Of a stretch of 64,000 bases of DNA, positions 43,785 to 55,705 are shown piece after piece. Numbering within the stretch: position 1 is the first letter of the stretch; every line of letters begins with the position of its first letter. This stretch comes from Monodelphis domestica. Lineage: Eukaryota; Chordata; Mammalia; Didelphimorphia; Didelphidae. The notes beneath the pieces were generated by a model. That model was not told where the DNA came from. It worked only from the letters and a program-made list of their open reading frames with translations, and did not search any database. Location: contig NC_077227.1 of assembly GCF_027887165.1 (NCBI RefSeq), positions 64,738,607-64,802,606 on the forward strand, written 5' to 3'. Position numbers and translations under genes: made by a program.

Positions 43785-44480
43785 CAATTTTATTGAGGGT
43801 AGCAAAATGATAAAGTCCTAAATCTACACAGCTATAGTTCCTCCCACCAATCTATGTTCTCCCAGAGGGGTTTGCTCTTCTGGTCTTCTCAAGCCCTTCT
43901 TATTCACTCTCTGATCTTATCTATACCCCAAAAAGCTATCTGACTACCTGTATACTACAGATTGTCTTTAAAAGGCTAAGGATGCAGGACTCACAGATGC
44001 ACTGAGTCCTTACCCAAAACCCAGGATTGGCTTCCTAGGAAAACCCAAAGTCCCAGGTGACAAAGCCCCTAGGTGTACCTTAACCAAGTTGTTTCTTTTT
44101 TTTTCTTTTTTCTTTTTTTTAAACCCTTACCTTCTGTCTTGGAGTCAATACTGTGTATTGGCTCCAAGGCAGAAGAGTGGTAAGGGGTAGGCAATGGGGG
44201 TCAAGTGACTTGCCCAGGGTCACACAGCTGGGAAGTGTCTGAGGCCAGATTTGAACCTAGGACCTCCCATCTCTAGGCCTGGCTCTCAATCCACTGAGCT
44301 ACCCAGCTGCCCCCCAAGTTGTTTCTGATAGGTTGATCTCTGTACTTCAGAGAAAGGCAGGTCTTCAAGACAGTTCTCCAACCTAGGAATTTCTGATCTT
44401 TCCACAAGATTAATTTTTTTCCTGGGGGATACCAGAGTAAAGATCCTCCTTACCAGCTCAGAGGAAAGCCAGAGCAGGAG
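43782..44480 (-). mobile_element. Possible LTR or retrocopy relic, split by a SINE
   Basis: On the minus strand the block ends in CTCAATAAAATTGCTTTT, then an AT repeat, as an LTR R/U5 or a polyadenylated retrocopy would. No coding match is seen. A type A SINE interrupts it at 44097-44313. Identity unproven. Confidence 0.25.
44097..44313 (-). mobile_element. Type A SINE, full length, reference copy
   Basis: Best-preserved full-length copy (217 bp). Read on the minus strand: GGGGGCAGCTGGGTAGCTCA gives an A box, GGTTCAAATCTGG the B box, then the CORE-like middle and AAGGTAAGGGTTT with an A/AG tail. It has a 13-bp duplication CCAAGTTGTTTCT at 44084-44096 and 44314-44326. The A and B boxes make it an RNA polymerase III-type SINE. 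Confidence 0.95.
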
Positions 44481-44775
44481 AGAATGTTAAACCCAGTAAA
44501 CTCCCAAGATCCTCCTCTCCTTCCAGAATTTTCTTCCAGGATTTTTTATCTAAATTCTCCTCCTTTCCTCTTAAAGACAATCTGTGCATTTTCCTCTATC
44601 CCTTATCACTTATCCTTACATTCCCATTTCTTTAGAGAAGAAAACTTTCCCAAACTTTATCCACTACTGACATTAATCATAAAAATAAGGCTTAGATGGC
44701 TGCCAAAAATTCCATTTATTAACTCATTGCCAGATATAAGAATGTAAATGGGTATATTCAGGATGTAAAGGACAT

Positions 44776-44985
44776 GGGGGCAGCTAGGTGACTCAGTGGA
44801 AAAAGAGCCAACACTACAAATGGAAGATCCTGGGTTCATATGTAACTTCAGATACTTCCTACCTGCCTAACCCTGGTCAAATCACTTAACCCCATTGCCT
44901 AGCCCTTACAATTCTTCTGTTTTGGAACCAATACACAATACTGATTCCAAAATGGAAGGTAAGGGATTAAAAAAAAAGAAGAAGA
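44776..44985 (+). mobile_element. Type A SINE, plus
   Basis: 'gggggcagctaggtgactcagtgg' to 'ggaaggtaagggatt' with an AAG-rich tail. Full length. Confidence 0.92.
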
Positions 44986-45053
44986 AGAACATAAAGAACC
45001 TGATTGCTGCCCACTGTTGTCTAAAGACCTGAGAGAAATGGATCCCTGTTTGT

Positions 45054-45123
45054 CCCTCCCCAAGAAAACCCCAAATGGGGTCACAAATTGTCAACATGCC
45101 TGAAATGACTGAACAACAACAAT
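45054..45123 (+). mobile_element. Type B SINE 3' fragment
   Basis: 'ccaagaaaaccccaaatggggtcacaaattg ... gaaatgactgaacaacaac'. Confidence 0.9.
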
Positions 45124-45756
45124 GGAAGGGGAAAGGTGAATAGCAAGTGTATGACAGTTTGACTAAGAATTAGGGGGCTTTGAGCTACCTTTAGAAGGCA
45201 GAGAAAAGTCCAGACAGTTTCAGTATTTCAAATACCAGTCAGCGCCAATAGCCTCTGGCAAGCTGATCCATTTGGACCAACACTGGCTTACAAGAGTCCT
45301 GGAGGAAGCCGACATGTTTGGACCAGACCCGTGACACTAGACACTGCCTTCCCCCATGAAGCACCCAAGACAGATCGTCTCCCTGCTTTTCCTTCCTAGA
45401 AATCTCTTTCATGTGAGTAAAACCCAGGTGAATTTGAGAATTTCTGATCCATTATTTCCTTAGCTTGATGTCTCAGTGGCAGTTCTCACAGCACAGCAGA
45501 AGATGGCCCAGGTGAAAAACAGAATGAGAAATAGCTGTAGGGATGCAGCTTGTAACAACTGATGTTACTTCCCATAAAATCTACAAGAACCTATAATAGG
45601 AAAGCACTGGAGCTGGTGATCTGGTCTGGTTAATTGCCCAGAGATTGACCAGACAGGTTATGATTGAAGTGAATTCTTTTGATCTGCTGCTAAGACATTT
45701 ATAGGTCTTTTTGAACCAAGAAGCTCCTTGCTTGGACCTAGAGGAAGACCTAGCTT
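45124..45756. other. Unique-looking non-coding stretch
   Basis: No repeat or gene recognised. Confidence 0.4.
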
Positions 45757-45870
45757 TTGTTTTTTCTTAAACCCTTACTTCTCATCTTAGAATCAATACT
45801 GTGTATTAGTTCCAAGCAGAAGAGTGGTCAGGGCTGGGCAGTGGGGGTTAAGTGACTTGTCCCCTACTTT
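45757..45870 (-). mobile_element. Type A SINE fragment, minus
   Basis: 'aaacccttacttctcatcttagaatcaatactgtgtattag ... gggttaagtgacttg'. The tRNA-like head is missing. Confidence 0.88.
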
Positions 45871-46679
45871 GTTTTCAGGTGCTTCAATGAGCTTCTTTCC
45901 TTCTGCTTAGAATCTTAGGGTCTCACTAAATGAGAATACTCCAGATTTCTCCTGCTTGAACCCAGATTCCCAAACCATCTTATTTTGTACACCACTTGAA
46001 TCCATCGTCTAAAGTGGTCCATGTCCCAGGCATGGTCTTGGGTTCAACTCTGCTGATCCTAATACTTACTAAATGACTAAATAGTAATGATATTTAGACC
46101 CATTTCAGAATTCTTGATTGAGAAATTCTTCCTTTCTCTGGAATCAGAAATGGCATGTGTGTGTGTTTACCTCTTTTCCATCCCACTGAGGAGGTCAATA
46201 GTATGTTTATGTAGCATAGATGGAAAATAACAGAAGACCAGGGAGTGCTCCAGGTCATAGTCCTCAGACTACCAGTTATGGTGGTCCGGAAATATTTTAC
46301 TCTAGTCATATTTCCCCGTAGCGCTGATTCAGAAAGGTCATCGCTGCTTGGAGCAGCCATCATCCTCTGGTTTGTGTAGTGGTCAGCATGCTGAGTGGAT
46401 AGCAAGCTGGAGACCAGATTTAAATGGGTACTTTTGCTTTTCTGAAACTGTTTTCTTGTCTCTAAGAGAACATCTGGTGGGAAAAATATTAGATAACATC
46501 TTGAGTGGTTTATGATAGGGATGAGGATGTTATAGATATAAAAAGCATCACCAATTTTCAGAGGAATTCCAAAATAGGCTTCCTCTATGCTGAATCTGAC
46601 TAAGGAGGGCTCTCTGGGTGAGGCTATATATCTTTATGTTTAAATGTTCTATAAAGAACTCAGCATGTGAACAACAGGG
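45871..46679. other. Non-coding stretch, no gene recognised
   Basis: A 103-codon reverse frame (46094-46405) has no domain resemblance. Confidence 0.4.
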
Positions 46680-46935
46680 AGCAAGCTTTCTTCCTTCAAG
46701 GCCCATCCCAGGTACCATTTTATCCATGAGTTTTTTTTTTCTGATCTGCCCCCAACAAGAAATTTCTCCCTTATAGAATCTCTCATGCTGTGTTTTTAAA
46801 CCTCTTGCATATATTTAATCATATTCTAACTCAAATTATAGTTATTTCTATTTGGCTTTACCTTACTAGCTCCTTGAATTGGGAGGGTGGCATTATTTTT
46901 TCAACCATATGTCTAACACATAGTAGACATTTTAT
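46680..46935 (+). mobile_element. L2-type LINE 3' fragment
   Basis: 'ttccttcaaggcccatcccaggtacc', 'ctagctccttgaattgggagggtggcatta', 'catagtagacatttta'. Confidence 0.55.
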
Positions 46936-46969
46936 ATTTTTGATATGGATTGTCAAATAATAGTCCTAG

Positions 46970-47395
46970 TTAATAATAGCAAACATTTATATAATGCTTC
47001 CCACTTTTTTTTTAAACTCCTACTTTCTGTCCTGGTAACAACTCTAAGGCAGAAGGTCAGAAGGGCAAAGACTAGGCAAACAGGATTAAGTGACTTGCCC
47101 AGGGTCACACAGCTAGGAAGTATCTGTGTCCAGTTTTGAATTCAGGTCCTCCTGATTACAGACCTGGCTCTTTATCCACTGTGCCAGCTAGTTACCTCAA
47201 TGGTGCTAAGCACTTTACTATTATATCTCATTTAATCCTCACAGCAGCTTTTGGAGGTGGGTACTATTATTATTCCCATTTTTTAGATAAGAAAAATGAG
47301 GCAGACAGAGATGAGGTAACTTGCCTAAGCTAAGAAATGTCTGAGGCTAGATTTGAACTTGGACGTCAGTCCCAGAACTCAATCTGCTGCACCAC
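46970..47395 (-). repeat. MIR split by a type A SINE
   Basis: The MIR pieces 46970-47004 (aatagcaaacatttatataatgc) and 47203-47395 (gctaagcactttactatta ... gaggtaacttgcc) flank a minus-oriented type A SINE at 47005-47202 ('aagtgacttgcccagggtcacacagctagg'). Confidence 0.82.
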
Positions 47396-47840
47396 CATCA
47401 CTTAGAGATGTAATTCTCTATCAAGTTCTCTTTGAGAACAATCTGGCTCAGCTGAATACTAAATTATTTAGACCGCATCGAGGGTATTGTTTATTTTGAA
47501 TACTTTTATTTAATAGAGACTCATCATGACAGGGACTGTGTTATGTTTTCTTTCTTGGCATCTCTTACATTCTGAACGCTTACTAAATATTCATTGATAA
47601 TGACCAGTGATGATGCAAAATCCAAAGGATCAGCCCATGTTTCCTTTCATCCCATTAAAGGGGGGCAGCTGTAAGATGGCAGGAATAGTTCTGACTCTGA
47701 AGTCTCAAAGTTCTTTGACTTTGGGCCAATGATTCGGTGATTCAACAAGCACTGATTAAATATTTTTCTCAGTTTACTTGTCTGTCAAATGAGGATAGTG
47801 ATTAGAAGGAAAAAAAAGCCATTATGTGAAAAAGGAAGGG
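47396..47840. other. Non-coding stretch, no gene recognised
   Basis: Nothing assigned. Confidence 0.4.
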
Positions 47841-47844
47841 TCAG

Positions 47845-48031
47845 GGGAGATAATCTAGGCATCTCATTGGATAGAGAGTCAGCTCTGGAGACAGTAGGTG
47901 CTTGGTTCAAATATGAACTCAGATACTTCTTAGCTGTGATCTCAGGCAAGTCATTTTATCTTGATTGTGTAGAGTCTAGGTTCTGCTTTGGAGTCAATAC
48001 TTAGTACTGATTCTAAGACAGAAGGTAAGGG
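47845..48031 (+). mobile_element. Type A SINE, diverged, source of the GAAA tract
   Basis: 'aatctaggcatctcattggatagagag', 'ttggttcaaatatg', 'tctcaggcaagtcat', 'gacagaaggtaagggg', immediately followed by the (GAAA)n array. Confidence 0.88.
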
Positions 48032-48260
<229 letters not shown>

Positions 48261-48550
48261 CATTTGTGCTAGATATTCTACATTGACAAACTCTGGGGAG
48301 ACAAAAACCAAAAATGAAAGCAGCTCATGCCCTTGAGGATCTTACAGAACTTCATAAACTATAAAGATTTCTATAAATAGCTTATTGTTTGTGGACCAAA
48401 AAGGAACCCCCCAAATTTTGAATACGGGTACTATTTTTATACCTGGTGGATAAAAAACTAGTCTTGAAACCAGAATGACCTTGTTTCAAGTCCCACCTCT
48501 GACATACTGTGGTTGGGAAACCCTAGGCAAGTCCTATTGCTCCTCTAGCC
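48261..48550. repeat. Old dispersed repeat fragment
   Basis: 48262-48360 ('tgctagatattctac ... ctggggagacaaaaaccaaaaatg ... cccttgaggatcttaca') is the same old type as 24650-24790. The rest is MIR-like ('gtttcaagtcccacctctgacat'). Confidence 0.45.
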
Positions 48551-48730
48551 CAGTGATGTCAAACTCAAATAGAATCAGAAACCTTCTTAAAGTTCCCTGT
48601 AGCCATATATGACCTAGAAAACCCCAAGGCAACAGTATCTATGTTTTATTGTATTTTAATTAATTTTGTTAAATATTCCACAGTTTTATATTTTAGTCTG
48701 GTAGTATTGTGGACTGCCTTGATACCTCTG
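48551..48730. mobile_element. hAT-type MITE, copy 2
   Basis: 180 bp, ends CAGTGATGTCAAACTC and GATACCTCTG, internal 'atctatgttttattgtattttaattaattttgttaaat'. It is the same family as 3990-4173 in the opposite orientation. The TSD is too worn to prove. Confidence 0.75.
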
Positions 48731-48934
48731 TTCTACGAAACTGTCTATGAACAATTCTAGATTACAAGAAAATTGATGGTCTGATTAGAAGACATATTTT
48801 CCTCACTTGGGAGTTCTCTAAATGAATCAAATGATAGGACTAGTCCTTTTCCCTTCTAAAGCTACTTTAAAAAATATATATGTTTTTATTTATCTTTTTG
48901 TAACCTTGGAAAGTACCGCTTGAAAGTAAATGCC

Positions 48935-49653
48935 ACTGATACAACCATCCTAGAGAATATGGAACCAGACCCAGAGGCTCATAAAGCTATGCATGCCCTT
49001 TGACCTAGCAATACTACTACTGGGTCTATATCACAAAGTGATCAGAGATAAGGGGAAATATTTTCAGCAACTCTTTTCCTAGTGGCAAAGAATTGGAAAC
49101 TGATGGGTTGTCCATCATGTGGGGAATGGCTGAACAAGTTGTAGAATATGGTTGTAATGGAATATTATTATGTCATAAGGAATGATGTACAGGATGAATT
49201 CAGAAAAACCCAGAAAGCCTTATGTGAACTGATGCAAAACAAAATGAGAAAACCTGAACATTGTACATAGAAATGGCAATATCGCACAGTGATCATCTGT
49301 GAGTGACAACTTTTCTCAGCAATACAAAGATCCAAGACAATCCCAAAGGACTCATGATGAAAAATGCCATCTGCCTCCAGAGAAAGAACTGATAGAGTCT
49401 AAATGCAGCCTGAAGCATGCTATCTTTCACTTTCTTTCTTCATTTTTTTGTTTGACTTTTCTTCTACAAAATGACTAATATGGAAATATTTTTACATGAT
49501 TGCACATGTATTGCCTATATCAGATTGCTTACTGTCTTTGTGATGAGGGAGGGAAGAAAGGAAAGAAGAAAATTTGGAGCTCCAATTTTTATAAAATGAA
49601 TGTTAAAAATTGTTTTTACCTGAATTGAGGCATACTAAAATATTTTTTAAAAA
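48935..49653 (+). mobile_element. L1 3' end, old subfamily
   Basis: 'gccctttgacctagcaatactac', 'ggggaatggctgaacaagttg', 'ggaatattattatgtca', 'ccagagaaagaactgatagagtc', then the 3' UTR. The duplication is 48922-48934 against 49654-49666, 12/13 identical. Distinct from the 9122 and 20613 copies by its 3' UTR. Confidence 0.85.
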
Positions 49654-49822
49654 GAAAATAAATGCCTTTTTGTAGTATAAAGGTTAGAAAAGAAATAAAT
49701 ATTTAGGTGTTTGGGTTAGAAGAGGGATGTTATAGATGATCCAAGCTCACATATTTTCATGGTTCATATGAATTTATAGGGACCCCAGGACATCAGAATT
49801 ATTGCTATTGTAATAGTTTTGA

Positions 49823-49825
<3 letters not shown>

Positions 49826-49911
<86 letters not shown>
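49826..49911. repeat. (TC)n microsatellite
   Basis: About 43 uninterrupted CT units. Confidence 0.97.
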
Positions 49912-49914
<3 letters not shown>

Positions 49915-49989
49915 GGCTTTTCATGTGCCTACTTGTCTAGATCTCATCCCTCAGGTTTGATTGCTGTTTTTAATGAACCCAGCTCTTAC

Positions 49990-50270
49990 TCTTAAAAAGA
50001 AAAAAGAAGGCTGGGTAAGGCTTGCTGTTAATGAACTGTCAAATCTATTCAGGCTTTTGAAGTTTAGAATCCAGGAATGCTCTGGAAGTGTAATCATGGG
50101 CTTTTGCATTTGATAAGTAATTACATTACTGCCAAACCTGTTGTAGTCACTAGGAAAAACCCTAAGACATCTTCCTGTTGTAGCAAACTAATCCTGCAGC
50201 CCCTGCTGACACTTGAAAGACTCACTAATTAATTAATGGCCTTTGGGAATGTTCAGGGACAAGAATGTTG
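49990..50270. other. Unique block with homeodomain-like motifs
   Basis: Repeat-free; contains TAAGTAATTACATTACTG and ACTAATTAATTAATGG. A possible distal regulatory element; conservation is unknown. Confidence 0.2.
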
Positions 50271-50289
50271 TTTCCTGCTTTGCTACTGA

Positions 50290-50665
50290 AGGATTGTCTT
50301 TCCTGAAAACTCTTCTCTGTTGAGGCTCCCTTAGGATGGACAATAGGAAGGCCTTCACCATTTCTCTCTCCCAACTATTTGAATCCTCCCCATCTTTTCA
50401 AGGAGCTTGGATGTGAGAAGCTTGTAAAAGGCCCTCTGGGGTGTAACTGTGTTCTAATTCTTCCTTCACCTTACCAAATATAGCCATTCTCTGGTAGGTG
50501 AATCTTATTTTAGGAGGCCTCCATAGGTGAATCATCTTTCTTTCCTTATAGTTGCCTTCCCCATTAGAATTAAGTTTTTTGAGGGCAAGGATTGTCTTGC
50601 TTTGCTAGAATTTGTATCAACAGCTTTTAGAACACTGCCTCACACATAATAAACTAATAAATTCA
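50290..50665 (+). mobile_element. L2-type LINE 3' fragment
   Basis: 'attagaattaagttttttgagggcaaggattgtcttgc' and 'acactgcctcacacataataaac'. Confidence 0.55.
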
Positions 50666-50689
50666 ACATCTACCTGTCTACAGAGCTAG

Positions 50690-50930
50690 TGATTTATTGC
50701 AAAGAAAGCTGGGCTTGGAGAGAGAAAGACTTCATTTTATAATCTAGCCTCCAACACTTTCTAGTTGTGTGATCCTGAGCAAGTCACTTAACCTCTATCT
50801 GTTTTGATGTCCTCATCTGGAAAATGAGGATAATAACATCTAGCTCACATGAGGGTTGTGAGGATCAAATAAGACAACAAATGTAAAGTGCTTTGCAAAT
50901 TTTGAATATTTTGTTATTATTACTGGTTAT
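50690..50930 (+). repeat. MIR element
   Basis: 'gttgtgtgatcctgagcaagtcacttaacctc', 'cctcatctggaaaatgaggataataa', 'gagggttgtgaggatcaaataag', 'gtaaagtgctttgcaaat'. Confidence 0.85.
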
Positions 50931-51319
50931 GTTATTATCTACCTATCTGTCAGGGTCTAGATCACATCCAGAAACAATGTTTCATCTATCTTTTTTTCTA
51001 TTTATTTATCTATTGTTTTTCTATTTCCTTACCTAGCTATCCATCTTTAAAGATCTAGATCCTGTCCAGGAACAATATTACATATATCTATTCATATGTC
51101 TATTTCTTTTTTATGTCTGTCTGTTTTTATTATCTATCTATTTCTCAAGGTCTGGTAAATGTCCGACTCAGTGCCTTGCACCTCCTCCTTGAAGTCTTCC
51201 CAAACTACTCTAGTCAGTCTCTTTTATCTAACCATAAATCAGGGACCAGAGGTCCATCTTCTTGTTTTTGTTGGGTTTGGGTTGTTTGTTTGTTTGTTTG
51301 TTGGTTTCCATCTTGTTGA
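50931..51319. other. Simple-sequence-rich non-coding stretch
   Basis: Imperfect CTAT/TTTA-rich runs and a (TTTG)n tract at 51281-51303. 'gtcagggtctagatcacatccagaaacaatgtttcatctatc' recurs imperfectly near 51048. Confidence 0.5.
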
Positions 51320-52860
51320 AATACTCGGAGGATAAAATGCCGGTCCAAGGAGCCCGGCTCTCTGGCCTCGAAATCCGTTAGCTTAACAGGAATATTTTAT
51401 GGAAGTCAGAATAGAAACTTGTTTGGGCTACTGCTGCGTGCTCTCCTGCCCCCATCCCACTGGGCCACGTGCAAGGCTGCCCTCAATCCGTCTGCAAGGC
51501 TATCGGTGAGAAGCTGGAAATGGCGATCGCCATTAGGATCACACGGTATGGCGCACCAGGACGGAACCTCCTGCGTGGAGGGGTGGGGTAGGTTAGAAAT
51601 GCCGCCGGGGCTTAGCGATTCTCAGTTAAAGGAAACTAGGGTTAAGACCCCAATTTCATTTTTTCGATCTTCCGCTTCCTAGGGCGCCCCGGGCTTGAAA
51701 AGACTTTAATCTGGCTAAAGGCTTCCTTTGAAAGTTCAAGCAGAGGCCTCCGGCGGCAGCAGGCCTAGGGGGTGGGGGGAGCGCAAAAACGAATAGCAAA
51801 GAGGAGTGAAGCCACAGAAGCTAGGGGAGGGGATGGACCGGGAAGAGAAGAGAGGGAAGGGAAGGGGAGAGGACAAAAGGGGAGGGGAGGGGAAGGGAGG
51901 GGAGGGTGGGAGGAGATAGTCTGCCTCCGCCCTTCTCCGACTTTGCTCCCTTCCTGTCCGCAGCAGCTCGGGTGAGGGGAGGAGAGGGGCGGGATTAAGG
52001 ACGGGAGACACAAAGCCCCGCCCCCAGAAGCTCGGGGCTCCTCCCCTGGGCCCCCCCAGAGTGAGGGGGGAGGGGCACCTGAAGTCTCTAGGAGTCGGGA
52101 GGAGGAGGAATAGTGTGAGTAGGGGCTGCACCTGGGTTCGGGGAGGTTGCTCCTGGTCCTTGGGGCTACCTTGGGAGAAGGGCTGGGTTCCCGATCTTAG
52201 GTAACGAGCTCTCCTGCAGGTCTTCTCCCTAGTCCTATGATCCTGCAGGACTCCCCTATTTTCACGGATTTTGCACCTGCCTGGGGCTTTTCAAAGGTGG
52301 TGGGAGGGTTACCGAAAAGCTCAGATGTTGGAGGGGGGAGGGGACAGGTCCAGCTTCCAGCGGGTCCTGGAGTTGCTGCTCAGTGACCTTGGTCAAGTTC
52401 ACTTTCCCTCTCTGGGCCTCAGTTATCAGTTCTGTAAGACCGAGGGGCCGGAGAGGATCGCCGGGGCTTCTCCTTCGTGCCCTAGATCCCGGGAGTTCCC
52501 CATTCCCACATGTGTCAGCCCGAGCCCAGCGTTGGCTGAACGCCGCGTGCCGGGTGCTGTGGGAACTTGCTGGGCCGGGGGAGGGGGCGGGCCGGGCCAG
52601 GTTGAATTGAGTCACCTCCACACGACAGGTGTGTACAAAGTGCGTGCGCATCCCTGCTACGGTATTTTGCTGTGGGTGCTAGCTGTAAGGCTGGGCTTGG
52701 CTCTGGGTGGTTATTTATTTATCAGGCGTAGTCTGTGCTCCCAGTCTGGCCGGGAGGACCCCTGAGGGGACGAGTGGTGTGATTAGATAAACTTGCTTAG
52801 GTGGATTTGGGCCGGGGAGCGTGACTGGGCGCTAGTCCACCTTGACATTTGGTGCAACCG
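51320..52860. promoter_or_regulatory. GC-rich, CpG-bearing block: candidate orphan promoter
   Basis: A sharp rise in G+C and CpG against AT-rich surroundings. Consensus Sp1 boxes occur at 51986-51993 (GGGGCGGG) and 52016-52025 (CCCCGCCCCC). The repeats that fill the rest of the window are nearly absent here, apart from a small MIR-like piece near 52385-52440. Possible donors are CGG|GTGAGG (about 51970) and GTGAGT (52115-52120). No recognisable coding exon; open frames of 131, 129 and 164 codons are GC-driven. Best read as a promoter/first exon of a gene whose body lies elsewhere, direction unknown. Confidence 0.5.
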
Positions 52861-53299
52861 CGGGGCCTCTGAGAACAAAGAAACCAGGCCTGCTTCCCAG
52901 CGGGGTCCCCAGCAGTCCAAACTCCCCTTCTCCTCTCCTTTAGTTCAGCCCACCTTGCCTACCCCCTCCGTTTTGCCACTCACTACCAGAGTGAGCCAGC
53001 GCTGAGGTGAGCCCGGATGCAGGAAAGGGTGATCTTGAAGTTAGATGTTTCCTTCTCTGGTACCAACTTTAGAGCTCCTTAAAGAAAACGCTTCCAAGGA
53101 GGCTTCCCGTAAGGTTCCTCTCTGGTTAAGAGTTAGTTTTAGCTCCTGTTTAGGACTGATTCTAAGACAGAAGGTACGGGTTTAAAAAACAAAACAGTTT
53201 ACAGACTCGAAGGAGGAATAAGACAAGGGCATAAGAGGAGCTTTGACTAGGGCTAGACATCAATAACCTGTCAACTTATCTCCCTTGACAATCAATTGT
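52861..53299. other. Non-coding stretch with SINE end
   Basis: 53154-53190 ('ggactgattctaagacagaaggtacgggttt') is a type A SINE 3' end. Nothing else is assigned. Confidence 0.5.
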
Positions 53300-53540
53300 A
53301 ATAATAACGACTTTTATATGGCTTTAAAATTTGCAAAGTGCCTTATATAGATTATCTAATTGGAGCCTCACAATTTGTGAGGTAAGTAGAACAGGTCTCA
53401 TCCTCATTTTTCAGATGAGAAAACTAAGCCTCAGAAAAATTAAGTGATTTGCCCATTATCACATGTTGGGGGAGGGGGGGATTTGAATCCAGCTCTTCCC
53501 GATTCTCCAGTAGAATGTTATTCTCTAGGTTAGGCTGCCT
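53300..53540 (-). repeat. MIR element
   Basis: 'tttgcaaagtgccttatatagatta', 'tcatcctcatttttcagatgagaaaactaagcc', 'gtgatttgcccattatcac'. Confidence 0.8.
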
Positions 53541-54370
53541 CTCTTGCAGTCCCCCAGATCTCTCCTGTTTTAATGAGTAATTTTTTCATCATAAACTACT
53601 TTAAATATTTTATCTTCAAACAAATTCATTTAAATCTATTTTATGAATTGGAAATTTTCCTTGAGGAGTGAGGACTGCAGACAGTAGTTGCTGAGCTGTC
53701 AGGGCACAGTTTGGAGCAGAAAGGTTTTCTTTGGAGAACTGCTTGCCTTAGGCCACATCTTTCAGTTTCTGTGACTGAGCAGAAACCACAATCTCAAATA
53801 GGATGACTGCTTCCAGCTAAGAGTAAGGCAGGCAGGTACTCCCAGGGAGTTTTATTGCAGAGCTGGTAATCTGAACTACTAAACTATGATTCTGCTTTCT
53901 ATGTTGTGTTTGCAGTTAAAAAGAAAAACATTGTTGAGAAACTTTTGATGGATTTATTTGTAGGTAGGTTGAAGTTCTGGTCAGTTATGTTTGGTAGGGA
54001 GCAGGGAGCAGGGAGTGGAAAAAACAATCATTGTAGCTACAGAATAATTCATTCGTTTTAACGCTCTAGTGATCCAAAATGTAAATAAAAATGTAAATAA
54101 AAATGTAAGCTTCATAGCCTGGAGATGGGATGCTCAGCCAAATGAAATAAAAACATTCCCAAGAGTGTTTATGAAAGAATCAAAGAAATAAAAACTAAAA
54201 ACTAATTAGGAGAGAAAGAATGTAAGAAGCCACATCTGGGGAAGCAGAGTGTTTCAGATATTATCCCAGTTCTTACATCAGGATTCAGTGGACCTCATTT
54301 CATTAGAACGGTGGGAGACTTTTCCTAGTTGTGTGACTTGGACAAGTCACACCAACCGCCTAACTGCTAC
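53541..54370. other. Non-coding stretch, no gene recognised
   Basis: Unique-looking, AT-rich. Confidence 0.4.
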
Positions 54371-54374
54371 CACT

Positions 54375-54640
54375 CTTCTTTTTTTTTTAATCCTTACCTT
54401 CCTGGAATCAATACTGTATATTGTTTCCAAGGCAGAAGAGCATCCCAAGGCAATTGGGTTTAAGTGATTTGCCTAGTCACACAGCTAGGAAGGATCTAAG
54501 GCCATATTTGAACCTAGGACCTCCTATTTCCAGGCCTGGCTCTAAGCCACCTAGCTGCCTCCTCCTCCTCCCCCAAGTGTTCTTCTGCCTTGGAAACAAT
54601 ACTTAGTATCAATTCTAAGACAAAGTAAGGGTTTTAAAAA
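54375..54640. mobile_element. Type A SINE (minus) plus a type A 3' fragment (plus)
   Basis: 54375-54565 reverse ('aatccttaccttcctggaatcaatactg ... ccacctagctgcc'). 54575-54640 forward ('gttcttctgccttggaaacaatac ... aagtaagggtttt'). Confidence 0.85.
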
Positions 54641-55269
54641 AGGAAAGAAAGGGGAGATTATGGGCATGGAATATTATATCTATTGTTAGTCTAAATTGAT
54701 GTGTTGGTTAATATAGCAAAACATCCTTGTCATCCCCCGTTTCTTCATTTTTGTTACAAGGGTTATCTTGCTGAGTAGGGTTGGGATGGATATATTCAGA
54801 AATGACAGTGATATAAAAATAAAAGATATAAATACAAATTATTTTTAAAGGGATCCATAATATTAATGAACACATTATATACTGAGTTATAATGCCCTAT
54901 ACTAGGATTTTTGGGGGAGAAACAAGAAAGAAGGTTCTACTGAGGCCATTCTATGTGCACAAGTTGACTGAAGGGAAAATGGGGCATTGAAATTAGACCT
55001 CGGCTGGCCAACAGAGAGAACATGTAATGGGATTCCAATTCTCTATAGTGGGATATTTAGTGGGCCTCTTGTGTCCTTTCCCATTCTGGAGATTGTCTTT
55101 TATCTAGTCATAAAGAATCTTGGAACCATGTTTCTTTGTATTAGAGACTCTTCTCCCCTGCCTTTTTCAAATTCAGAATTTTATCCTATTGTTCCTTTTT
55201 AAGTTAAAGAAATAAGTTCATGTTGACATGGTAATGTGTTCCCCACAATAAACCTGTGACTAGATATTA
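54641..55269. other. Non-coding stretch, no gene recognised
   Basis: Nothing assigned. Confidence 0.4.
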
Positions 55270-55400
55270 TAATATAGGATTATCCTTATGTTAAAGGTAA
55301 GGAAACTGAGGCCACTTAGAGACTTGACTAAAGTGACATAGTCAGGACACATCAAAACTAAAATCTGAGCTGAGGTCTTCTGATTTCAAATCCAACCCTC
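55270..55400 (-). repeat. MIR element
   Basis: 'aaggtaaggaaactgaggcca' and 'gacatagtcaggac'; worn. Confidence 0.65.
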
Positions 55401-55544
55401 TTTATACTGACAATTTAATGATTAGGGTTAATCATTGATCCACATTCTTGCTTCTATTGACATGTGAGGAATATTTGTCAGGTTCTTAGAAGAGAGTAAG
55501 AGCAGCTACTTTAACTGAGTACACAAAGATCCTACTGGATGGGT

Positions 55545-55705
55545 GATTTTTATTTTATTTGAAAATCTTTATTTAATTAATTAATTAAGAATATTTTTCC
55601 ATAGTTACATGATTCATGTTCTTTCCATCCCCTCTTCCTACCCACCCCCTCCTGTAGCCAAGGAGCAGCTTCACTGGGTTTTACATGTGTCATTGATCAA
55701 GATGG
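55545..55705 (-). mobile_element. L1 3' UTR fragment, minus
   Basis: 'tttaattaattaattaagaatatttttccatagttacatgattcatgttc' and 'gggttttacatgtgtcattgatcaagatgg'. About 160 bp; duplications not clear. Confidence 0.85.

Noticed and set aside
44097-44313. tRNA-like A and B boxes (also in the other type A SINEs)
   Set aside because: Part of a SINE head followed by the SINE body; no cloverleaf of a true tRNA gene.
52271-52765. 164-codon plus-strand frame in the GC-rich block, and 129-131-codon minus frames
   Set aside because: GC-rich DNA has few stops by chance; no domain, and part is an MIR-like piece.
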